From Branchiostoma floridae (lineage: Eukaryota > Chordata > Leptocardii > Amphioxiformes > Branchiostomatidae): a stretch of DNA of 64,000 bases. Under the pieces are notes generated by a model that was not told the origin of the DNA, did no database searches, and saw only the letters and a list, made by a program, of their open reading frames with translations. Location: the NCBI RefSeq assembly GCF_000003815.2, contig NC_049982.1, positions 14,912,694-14,976,693 on the forward strand, read 5' to 3'. A program made the position numbers and the translations under genes. Shown in pieces: positions 38,001-46,885 of the stretch; position 1 is the stretch's first letter; each line of letters opens with the position of its first letter.

Positions 38001-41000
38001 TCTACAGAGGGGAACACCAAATTTGCCTTACTAGAAACTGGCGCATTGAACATTGCTGACACAGAACCAGCCGATGAAGGCAGCTACAAATGTGAAGCAC
38101 AAAACACATATGGAACTGTTGCTATTTACCACAATGTTACGGTAATGAAAAGGTTGATGAGTGAGACAGTGGGCACCAGTACACAGAAGACACTGTTGTC
38201 ATCAACACAGGCAATGACATCACCTGTGACTGAGTCAGAACACAGTATCTGGAATAGTCTCATCCCAGATGAGGCCATGCCAGTCACTGTGATTGTATCG
38301 TCCATGGTTGGGAGTGTGTTAATCATTGGTGCCAGCATAGCAGGAGTTAATGTTTGCATTGCAAAGTGCACAGCTGCCAAAACAACACAAGTGGTTCCGA
38401 TTTAGACACTTTTTCCAACCGTTAGTCTTAGGAAATGATTATTGTTCTCACATCAACTTGGGTGATGCATGTGAGCATTTGTACAAACGACATAACAGTA
38501 CATGTATTTATGGTATTGAGTTGTAAGTATAGTGAAGTACCATATTGTAAGATATGAAGATATTTGGTCTACATGTATACAGTTGAAGGATGGACCTATT
38601 GAGAGAAATGACAATACTCACCCCAGATTTTGCTGCCAAAGATTTTCCCATCTGGTTGTGGATGTTGGTCAGCATTCTCATGGCCTATAATAGTGGAGCA
38701 AGATGATTGTTTTAAGACATGACCACAGACAAAGTTGTGTGGAATTTCTACAGAGGTTTTCTGATTTTATGTATTGCATATATGACAATAGTCTATAATT
38801 GCAGATTTCATACTTGATATGTACATCCTGGTACCAATGTATAGGTATTGTGCATATAATTTTACATGTACAGCTTCTAATGTTTCATACCTGTAAATTT
38901 GAAGATGAGATTAATATAGAGTGAATATAATAACTATAACAACACCATATCGCTGCTGTGTTTTGTGGTTTTGCTTGCATGTAAGCATGTAAGAGTTGGA
39001 GAGATGAGTATGGGTGTGTCAGAAAAGAGAGGAGGGAAGAAGATACATGTATTAGGAAGAAGACAGGGAAGAAGGGAGTGAAAATGAAGGAAACTATACA
39101 ATACCTGCAGAAAATTGAAGGACAAGAACAAAGGGAAATTAATAATCTCAGATCTTTTGTCCTTACATACATTTTAATAGTCCTTACAGACATTTTGATA
39201 GACTACTCCCAAATGAAAGGGAAAGAAACAGCAAATGTTACAGACCTCTTTGAATGGCAGTCCAGGTTTGGGCATGATGAGCAGTTCTTTGATACAGTTC
39301 AGCTTGCCTGGCCCAGCCTTGCCACCGTGATACACACACACCATTGGCAGGGGGATTCTCAGCTTACTGGACACCTGTTAAGTAGTAGTAAGCATGAATG
39401 GTTTAACAACCTTCAAAGCAAAGAAATTTTGGATGGTCTTAGATTTAACTGGCTGTTTCAACCTTGACTCCAGGATCCAACAGTATCAATCAACATCAAC
39501 AGAATAAGGCAAATTGTAACCAGTTCCTTATAGTGCACTGTCAAAATCCCAGCTGTATTTAGGCACTAGGACTGCATGATAGCCTGGGTCCAAGAGTAAA
39601 GAGGAGCAAGAACATAATTATGAATTCTGGGCAACATAACACAAAATTCCCATCCTGAGTCACACTTATTGCAAGCGTTGGCCCAGTCTCCCCCCGGGCC
39701 AATAGTATTGCACATGTCCCAAGAGTAAAACTGGGCTAGCTATTTACCTCTCCTGTCCTGAGTGCTGCTACATGTGAGTAGAGGGGCTGTCTGCTAGCCT
39801 GGGCCCCAGCCTCCAGTAGGGCCAGCGATGCTGCACTCACAGCCTGTATTCCATGAGGAAGCTCTTCCCTGGGTGTAGAGAACATTTCCAGCATCAAGAT
39901 TAAGGTTAATCACAAATTCATTGCTACACATTGTACTGAGAAATCAAGTTGAGCCCAGCGCGTACTGCTAGTAATCAAACCTATGACAGCTCGAACCAAA
40001 ATCTGGTAATCTGATTTCACTAGGTCTTTGACACCACTGAAATTAGCAGATAATCTAATGTAACATTTGAAATATATACATTTTGTAATCTAATATAACA
40101 AATAACATTTGAAAACATTCTCAAGTACTTTGGCTGTGGTGGTATAATGACACTGGTAGCACTGCCTTTTCCCTTCTTCCCCTTGCCACCCTTCTCTGAA
40201 GGTGCTGCTTTAGGGGTAGGTGCTCGTGGAGACTCCTCCTCCTCCTTCGCTTTCTTAGCCTTGAGCTCCTCTTCAAAGTCTTCTAGAACCTTGGCTATAA
40301 AATTCCTGCAAAAAAATGCCAATGTATACCTCATTGAATTCTAAAAAAACTGGTGAAGATACCTCATCGACTTTCTTTGTGTTCAAATTATGTTCTGTGA
40401 GAGAAAATGTCACTCAAATGAACATGTACATGTACACATAATGAAAACTGAAAGAACTTATTCCCACTTACTTCACTCTCTGGTCTCCTTCCCTCTGATT
40501 GGCTACCTCTGTTCCTGACAGGGCTTCTGTGATTGGTCCAGCAAGATACTCCATGGCAACCTTTAATGACTCTGCCTTCTCTGCCTCCTCTTCCTCTGTT
40601 AAAGGTGTGTCCCAGTTGGTGGTGGGGACAGTAACTGTGCAAAGTACCTGGAAAAGGTGTTTATTTGCTAAGAGTAAGAACATCAGAAAATATGCATGGT
40701 CTATCCTTGATACTGACTTAAATAAGGGGTTGTTTCTTTTGCAATCTCAATAATAAAAATATTCTCAGCAAGAACAAACATCCATACTGGGGTTTACAAT
40801 ATATCATGAAAAGGAGCTTTGAAAAGATTGCAAAACGAGAGTATATCCCCAAACAAACATTGTAGATGAAATAAAAATCTCTCAAATATAATGCTAATCT
40901 TACCTTGTCCACATTATTGACTACCCCATGTAACTCTGCTTGAATGGTAGGTTGGCCCCTACAATCTGCCGCCTCTAGAACTGTGACCTGGCTAACTGTT

Positions 41001-41409
41001 GGTGGTTTAGCGAACTGTTGGAAATACCCAGCCTGCAAAGTATGCATGTTCAATGAATCAAAATGTCAATCAATGTATACCAAGCAAGTACATACAACGT
41101 ATACCGTACTTACAAATTACAAAAACAGCCAGGCTGCTGGCTATAAGCAATGTTGGGGTCAGAGGTCAATGTGAATGAACTTTTACAGAATTAAAAACCG
41201 TTTGAAGTTCAACTCACTAGATGGCCATACACGTCCTCTGGGTTCTCATAGAACATGTCATTGAGAACCTGCTCCATCCGTTGCGGCACCAGGTTGTCCT
41301 GGTAAAACTTGACGGCCTGCTGCTTCAGCTCGTACAGTTCTCGCGCCTCCCGCGCTGAGCTGGACGTGGTGGTCCCGCCCAGGCGGCTGGTGGGCGCTGA
41401 CGTCATCAT
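26035..41409 (-). CDS. ENO4: Enolase 4 (enolase-like protein)
   Basis: Coding exons in minus-strand order: 41409-41218, 41032-40904, 40647-40472, 40305-40129, 39868-39748, 39374-39246, 38684-38622, 29143-28979, 28340-28215, 26942-26750, 26551-26484 and 26232-26035. All phases fit and total 1737 nt (578 aa plus stop); human ENO4 is somewhat longer. The N-terminal LKQQAVKFYQDNLVPQRMEQ and ENPEDVYGHL, FAKPPTVSQV, a Lys/Glu/Pro-rich linker, PGKLNCIKELLIMPKPGLPF, HMAINCAAHEM, KGKYEVMTGTQKT, VIGLIDPLRK, CYLMGDQVYPRTEK and AKFGGLGRGERVAKYNRL match the ENO4 family in order. ENO4 is a divergent enolase associated with the sperm flagellum in mammals. Several enolase catalytic residues are replaced (see findings). 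A noncoding 5' exon probably precedes it at about 41897 upward. Confidence 0.92.
27925..28078 (-). mobile_element. Probable tRNA-derived SINE fragment
   Basis: On the minus strand, a CCCTGTAGCTCAATTAGAAG stretch resembles a tRNA head with an A box. It is followed by a GGAACTCGGAATCTCGGG stretch and, downstream, TTTCGGAAGGGGCATAAAA, a layout seen in dispersed tRNA-derived SINEs of invertebrate deuterostomes. The B box is degenerate and no target-site duplication was established. It lies in an ENO4 intron (26943-28214). Confidence 0.4.
29284..30152. other. Assembly gap, 869 N
   Basis: A sized run of N inside the large ENO4 intron (29144-38621). The ENO4 reading frame is continuous without it, so no ENO4 coding exon is required here. 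One arm of a large inverted repeat begins at the first base after the gap, a likely cause of the assembly break. Confidence 0.97.
30153..30626. mobile_element. Large foldback element with about 154-bp inverted arms
   Basis: The left arm (30153-30306, starting CATCGAGCAGATT) is the near-perfect reverse complement of the right arm (30473-30626, ending AATCTGCTCGATG). The roughly 165-bp loop consists of short repeats of CCAGAATTCTGG and GAACCTGAGCC, themselves palindromic. The left edge abuts the N gap, so the outer end and any target-site duplication on that side are hidden. No coding capacity; a non-autonomous foldback DNA transposon is likely. Confidence 0.8.
30627..36900. other. ENO4 intron, no recognised gene
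   Basis: Over 6 kb of intronic sequence to the left of the nested LRR-Ig gene. Short open frames lack domain patterns. It may contain an upstream noncoding exon of the LRR-Ig gene, since that gene's coding exon is preceded by a strong acceptor, but I could not place it. Confidence 0.4.
33709..33722. promoter_or_regulatory. Perfect palindromic X-box (RFX-type)
   Basis: GTTGCCATGGCAAC is a complete 14-bp palindrome that matches the consensus bound by RFX transcription factors, which control ciliary genes in animals. It lies in the large ENO4 intron. Function is inferred from the motif alone. Confidence 0.4.
36975..38405 (+). CDS. LRR and Ig-domain transmembrane receptor, nested in an ENO4 intron
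   Basis: A single coding exon of 476 aa. Order: hydrophobic signal peptide (about residues 1-27, CQVFLLICCLLLQ); cysteine-rich LRRNT (CPTTPACSCDGTDVNC); about six leucine-rich repeats with LDLSYN, LDLSHN, LRLSYN and IDLSHN cores (residues about 55-215); LRRCT (ISCDCELLPF and later Cys); one Ig-like domain (LSCVASGLPNPTIVW ... ADEGSYKCEA, residues about 300-390); a Ser/Thr-rich stalk; a transmembrane helix (VTVIVSSMVGSVLIIGASIA, about 435-460); a short cytoplasmic tail of about 16 residues. The start is the first ATG, 9 bases after an in-frame TTG. A strong acceptor (poly-T then CACTAG, ending 36909) indicates an upstream noncoding exon. LRR-Ig proteins act in cell adhesion and, in amphioxus, form a large family with proposed immune or neural roles; the ligand is unknown. 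Confidence 0.88.
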   Translation: MATGFNMCQVFLLICCLLLQHMAKVTSCPTTPACSCDGTDVNCNSLELDIIPPDIPADTTALSLSQNQIAALSADAFCSFDSLQTLDLSYNHLDALGEAAFCRLSAIVTLDLSHNVLRNIHQSTFDGLSSVQTLRLSYNNLKTLPNGSFSDLAGLKTIDLSHNSLTELPENIFLSNDLNNLDLSYNALTSFPLSQALPLDKSFASIFNYQLKIDSNRITTLPSSASSHFEYYVWATVTMTDNAISCDCELLPFTNMHKAGIYSPFDWPVYLACGSPDWLQGQQIYYLDTAQLTCIAPNITSTAQDQDVNVVQGNSTTLSCVASGLPNPTIVWTLPNGETIDSSTEGNTKFALLETGALNIADTEPADEGSYKCEAQNTYGTVAIYHNVTVMKRLMSETVGTSTQKTLLSSTQAMTSPVTESEHSIWNSLIPDEAMPVTVIVSSMVGSVLIIGASIAGVNVCIAKCTAAKTTQVVPI

Positions 41410-41896
41410 AGCTTATGGAACTGGGGTGGAGGAAAATAGACATGCAAGAAGCCATAGATTTTAAAAATATCACAGTTTCTGCTGCTGAATTAATTAATTT
41501 AAAAGCAAATCACTTTCACTTCAAATTCAGTCTATGGATGTCTTTATTGAACAGCTTTTTTAATTTAAGGCTACATGATGCAACGATTATATGCTATTTC
41601 ATATAATTACATTGATGGGTATAAGGGTCAAAATAATGAATAATCAAATTATGATAAATTCAATGAAAAATCTTGTGATCTGATTGAATGATACATACCA
41701 GTACTGATGCTACAGTGTGAAAGTCTATGATACATCAGCGATCTTACGACATATACATGATAACATATTTGGAGGGATATCAAAGCGGACCACATGCCCT
41801 GAAGCTTATTTAGAAGCTAAAATCATTTGCTTCCAAATCATGTGGTACACATAGGGGAGGGGGGCACAGAGAATGGTATTTCTCCCACATACTCAC

Positions 41897-42060
41897 CTCC
41901 CTGACGTTAATCTGACGGTTGGCGTGTTTCAAGCCTTCCACCAAGACTTACAGATTACAACGCGCGGCTAGGAACCCACCTGTCACCCACAGATACAAAG
42001 AAATCCGAGTTTGAATGTGAGAGCTGCAATTTTTTTCAAACTAATCCGCCATCTTGTTTT
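41897..42060 (-). other. ENO4: Probable noncoding 5' exon of ENO4
   Basis: A consensus donor on the minus strand (GGAG followed by GTGAGT; first intronic base at 41896) faces an acceptor at 41421 (CCACCCCAG) directly before the coding exon with the ENO4 start codon. The upstream end is only approximate and is set by the promoter-like motifs near 42.05 kb. Confidence 0.45.
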
Positions 42061-42447
42061 GGTTGCCATGAACGCGGATCGAGTTTCAGGGTCAGAGGTC
42101 AACGAGAACGTTTTGCCCAATTTCACCTTCAAGATAGCAATTCCGTGGAATTTATGTATATTTCTCATCAAGTCATGACCTTAGTTTTCATTTAATGACA
42201 GTTTTGGGCGTAAAAGGGCGCCAAAATGTCTGGAAACCATTACCGGAAGTGAAGAGGGGTTGCTGTGGGCATTGACATGCAAATCAACAGGTTGCTTTGG
42301 CTTCAGCAAACAAACTTCAGTCTGTAGTTAGGGTGAGCTCTGAACTTTCTGTGCTGGTTCTGCTGTTTTGTCTCATGTTTTCTACATTGACCGGGATGTA
42401 ATGAGTGTATCTTTCTGCCCAAGTATTTTGTAAACCGTGAAGCCGGA
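42046..42447. promoter_or_regulatory. Candidate bidirectional promoter, ENO4 / ANKRD53
   Basis: The two genes are transcribed divergently, with about 1.04 kb between their start codons and only about 0.4 kb between the ENO4 5' exon and the ANKRD53 start. A YY1-type GCCATCTTG is at 42048-42056 (AAGATGGC in ENO4 sense), and an imperfect RFX half-site GGTTGCCATGAAC is at 42061-42073. No TATA box is evident. The exact start sites are not known. Confidence 0.5.
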
Positions 42448-45400
42448 ATGGCCAGCGAAGGGCAGTCCCATAGGGACCGGAGGACGAGTGCGGTCGGGGC
42501 GGGGAGGACGGTGTTGCCGAGGCGGCGCACTCGGCGGGTCGTTGCCGTCACCAAGAAGAAAATCGTGGATGACGAGTTCATGGCTGCCGCGATCGGCGAC
42601 GTCAAGTGGCTGGAGCAGAGCCTGAGGGACGGGAGATCTCCCACGGCCATGGACAAAAACGTAAGACAATTGTACGATAATTTATCAGGTGGGGCCAGGT
42701 ATAGCAGGTATAGCACATAGTACTAAAAGGTTTACGTTGGGAGGGGGGTACTTAAGATTTCGTGTATTTTTACAACTCTTGGGACCAGCCATGATCGATT
42801 TACCCAAACGCGCCCCAAACGCCCAGCTGTCTCTCCAGTTTACCTTTTTTCAGCAATAGGGGCTGGATATAAAACCTGATAAGAAAAAAAAATCATGACT
42901 AGTCCCATTAGTACATATACTCCAGTACATTAGAGATTTACACACTGCCATCACATAGAAAAGGTGCATTGAGTATCAGTCAATCAATCAATCAATAACC
43001 TTTATTCAACCTGAATAGCCCTGTCGGCTTTTGTCAATAAGATTAACGGCACTCTATTTCTGCCTCGTCAAGACAATTGGGATTACATTGTCAAGCATTC
43101 AAGTTTTTTTCAACTTAATTTCTTTTCACCACTTGGAAGTCACTTTAACTATTATCTAGTACTAATGTTATACCACCATATTATATTTGACTTTTTGGTA
43201 AAAACTTTTCCCAACACCATGCACTTGAATGTCCCTGTGCACAGGCCCCGGCAGTGATGCAACTCCACTTCTTGGCCATCTGGATCAAATTCTGTGGATC
43301 TGTGGGTCAGATTTTCATTCCAGCAATGTCTGGGGTTGTAGCCCCTGCTCAAACATGTTGTAACTGATTATCATAGCATTTGTCATTTTGGATGGTGACA
43401 TAAAGACAGCAGCCCTGTGTATGAGGGAGCATCAGGTGTAAGCCTGACAAGCATCAAATCTCTGCATGAAAAAGAATCAAACACACTTGTCAAGAAGAGT
43501 AGGGGTGACCTACTCTCCAAGCAGAGGTTAGGCTCCGGCTGGGGGTTTTTTAAACGTTTTTTTTAGTCGTTTTTATCCGGCTTTCTAATTTGTATTGTAT
43601 CTTGTATTGTCAAAACAACAATGCAAGATACAATACAAAATACAAAGCCTGATAAAAAAAGTTCAAAAAAGAGCCAGAGCCTAACCTCTGCTTGGAGAGT
43701 AGGGGTGATCCAGTGTGCTTGGGTAAAACAATCAAGCTGCAGCAGCCACATTGCACTATTAGCTACTAGTAGTTTTTTATCTATTCATTTTAGCTAACTA
43801 AGAAGTGCCATGCTTTGTCATCTGTCTGAGGTTCGACCGCTCTCCCTTTACCCTTTCATTGTAGTATTGAATACCACCATGGAAAGCATGCTGTATTCTC
43901 TTGTTATGTGGAAGGTGGTAGTTATCCTGTTCTGTCATCTCAAATGGTTGTTATTTTGTGCTTCAACAGGGTCTTGCAACCATCCATCTGGCTGCCCTTC
44001 ATGGCCGTCTGGAGTGCCTGAAGCTCCTGATAGAGAAGTACAAGGTGGATGTGGACTTCCCCAGCAGCACAGGCTGGCGGGCAGTTCATCTGGTCATCAA
44101 CAAGGAGACAGGGAAGAGGGCTCACAAATGTCTGCAGTACCTTCTGGAGCAGGGAGCAGACCCTTCTGTGTGAGTGTCACCTTTTCAGACATTATTTTAT
44201 TTTCTCAGTGGAAATGTACCTTGTCAATTCAGTTTTTACTAGGGTTTTTAATGGACATTTTACAATGCCATGGCAGACCAGTAAATTCCAAAGGCAGATT
44301 CTAAACTGGTCAACACAAGCAAGACTTCTGCTCAAAGTCAATAATTATATCATAGTCGTTTTAGTCAAGAAAGAGACCATTTTATTGAATAATATCATTT
44401 CATAGAGCCCACTTACAATCAGAAGATACTAGTATCAACTTCTATTGTAGATTGGCAAAACACGATACAAGATGTTATGCTATTGTCATTATGTAAAGCT
44501 ATGATTGACCAAAGTGATAATTTTTACCTGCTTCTGTGCAGCATGAATGATGACAGCCTGACACCTGTCCATCAGGCAGCCAGCGAGGGGCTGGTTGATT
44601 GCCTTCAACTGCTGATTGATAATAGGGGAGTGGTCGATGTTATTGACGTCAGAGGTCATCGACCTATTGACCTTGCCAAACTGTGGGGTCACAGGAAATG
44701 TGCAAGGTCAGTGTCTTCCTACCTGCATATAGCCAGGAAAGGCTACATCATGTTAACCATGTGGTCCATGGGTAGGAGGAGGAAAATGATAATGAACGAA
44801 GTTAAAATTAAAGCAATATTATATAGAGTTATATATAGAAAGCAGCAGCAGCACTGCCTGTGTCCAAAGTATCTTAGTTCTTTCTGTGTTAACACATTTG
44901 ACAGGAAGACTGTCAGCAGTTCAGATAGAGATCGCTGTACAATTGTCTGTGTCAGTGACCCTCAAACTGTCTCTTTCAGAATGCTTGCATCAGTTATGTG
45001 GTCCCAAGAGAAAGAGTTCTTTGCCAAGGAGATGAGGCAACTTGGGCAAGTCACTGCTAAGTACTGGGACTTTGAACGGGACACAGCAGAGACAAAGCGT
45101 GCCGAGCAGGATTTCTACGGACAGGTGGCCTTCGGTAATTGGATAGATGATAAAGGCCTTCCTCCAAAACTCAAGCAGATGGACTTCCTCTCACGCCCAG
45201 AGCAGTTCCCAGCAAAGCCCAGCACCACAAAGTCTAAAACGAGCACCCGGTCAGGGGAGGGCACTACCACTGGCTCTGGATTTTATAGACCAAACAGCAA
45301 AGTAGCAGCACCTGTGGTGTCCAGCTCCAAGAAAGAGGAGATTTTGGGGGGTATACAGACCACCACTCAAAAGGTTCCAGTACGAGAACAGGGCCTGAGG

Positions 45401-46081
45401 CCCCGTACCCAACCGCCACCAGAGATCATAGAGCCCCCGATGTCTCCCCCCAAATCCCCTGCTTCTCCCAGAAAGGACATGAAGCTCATTCACACAAAGG
45501 AATGGAAGCCATTCTTTACAAACATAGAGTCAGAGCCTAAAACTGACATCTTCCGTCCACATGAGGTGCGCCGAAGTGTAGAACCAGAGGACAATGACCC
45601 CTTCTCAGGTCTCCGACGCACCAAATCTCAACCAATCACAAGCCATCAGGGCTACGACCTGGCAGAGGTTGAGAGGCCGGTGACATCCGGTGGCCTGCGC
45701 ATGCCAGTGTTGCCAGAAGAGGTGATCCGGCGAGGCTTGTCACGACAGCGGTTACCGCACGAACGGATCAAGATGCCTCAGGAGTTCAAGTGTGTGAACA
45801 TCATTGACGTCCAACAGAAGAGGCTTCCAGAGCCCGAGGTGCGACAGGGTGAGGCAGCCATGCATCTGGCCCAGACGCTGGAATCTAACTTGTTCCAGCT
45901 GGCTGTTGGAGACAATAGGATGAACACCGGCAGCTCCTCAACAGCGACCTCTAGCACCGACATCCAGTACTCCAGGGAGAAGGTGTTGAACACAATGAAG
46001 AGGCTGCAGAAGCCTCGGCCCTTCCCTGCAATGCCAGGGCCTGACTATGTGCTGAACTTGAGTGGAACCATGGGGATGTAG
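42448..46081 (+). CDS. ANKRD53: Ankyrin repeat domain-containing protein 53
   Basis: Exons: 42448-42660, 43970-44169, 44542-44706 and 44980-46081, all in phase, 559 aa. The N-terminus is basic. Three ankyrin repeats follow: GLATIHLAALHGRLECLKLL, GWRAVHLVINKETG...CLQYLLEQGADPS and LTPVHQAASEGLVDCLQLL ... HRPIDLAKLWGHRKCAR. The ANKRD53-specific segment MWSQEKEFFAKEM, which matches the human MWKKDKKDFAREM block, comes next, then a Ser/Pro/Lys-rich linker. The conserved C-terminal block MPVLPEEVIRRGL ... RIKMPQEFKCVNIIDVQQKR and LAQTLESNLFQLAV parallels the human C-terminus. Human ANKRD53 is reported to act at the mitotic spindle; the role here is inferred. It is divergently transcribed from ENO4. 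Confidence 0.9.
43509..43704. mobile_element. Foldback MITE of about 195 bp in ANKRD53 intron 1
   Basis: The left terminus CCTACTCTCCAAGCAGAGG is mirrored by CCTCTGCTTGGAGAGTAGG at 43685-43703, and the complementarity continues inward (GTTAGGCTC, ATCCGGCTTT, TTGTATTGTATCTTG against CAAGATACAATAC) to a small loop. The flanking GGTGA on both sides may be a 5-bp target-site duplication. There is no open frame of note. Confidence 0.75.
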
Positions 46082-46885
46082 AGTATCAGTGAAGGTCAGG
46101 GTTTTTGGTAAGACCTCTGGGGCAGACATCTTTTTTTGTCTCCACTACTTCTTTGAGTGTAGATACATATTAAGTGATGATGCTCATTTTCCCCTCTGCA
46201 ACTTTTAATGTCTGTCTGAAATTTTGAATACCCCATTTTGTGCATATCAATTAGAATATGTGAAGACATGCAGTTCTGATACTTGGAGAAAGCGGGATGT
46301 TCATTGGGTGTATATTTTGAACAAGGCAATATTAGCTCCAAGTAACATGACAGATTATTTGTACAAAAGTTAATGGATTTGGTTATGTTCTGGTCTGTTC
46401 CTAATGTTACTCCCGGCTTGAACACATGTACTATATTTGTGTTCTTGATAGGTAACAATGCTGTAACCAGAAGGTTAGTATGTTATAGTACTAGTAGTCT
46501 TCAGCAACTTGCTAGGGGTGGGAATCTCTACAAGTTACTTGAAAAATTTTAGGAACGAAATGATTCTATGAAAGATTATAAGAAATATATTTCACTTATA
46601 TTAATCCTCTAATGTTTGCCATAGTTCATGGTTTCATGGTATGTTTCTGGAACTTGACTGCTGATCTTGTCAGGTAAATGGATACATACATATTGCATTC
46701 AATGCTGCTGCCATTTTCAAATATTGTTGTAATTAGATGGGTAAGATTTAATTAAAATACCTGACTGGATTTCTGCCTGCTGTCTCATTACTTTCCAAGG
46801 ACTGCCTTGAAGCAGGGCTTTCCTGTCTAAAGTGTAACAAAACAAGATAGGAATGTGAAGGTTTTGCCAAGATATTTGAAATAAA
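46082..46885 (+). other. ANKRD53: Putative 3' UTR of ANKRD53
   Basis: Noncoding AT-rich sequence after the TAG, ending near an AATAAA at 46880-46885. No other sense AATAAA is seen between the stop codon and this site. Confidence 0.5.

Noticed and set aside
44477-46081. Single 534-codon open frame for ANKRD53
   Set aside because: It reads upstream intron sequence and intron 3; the ankyrin repeat continues correctly only when the GT-AG introns at 44170-44541 and 44707-44979 are removed.
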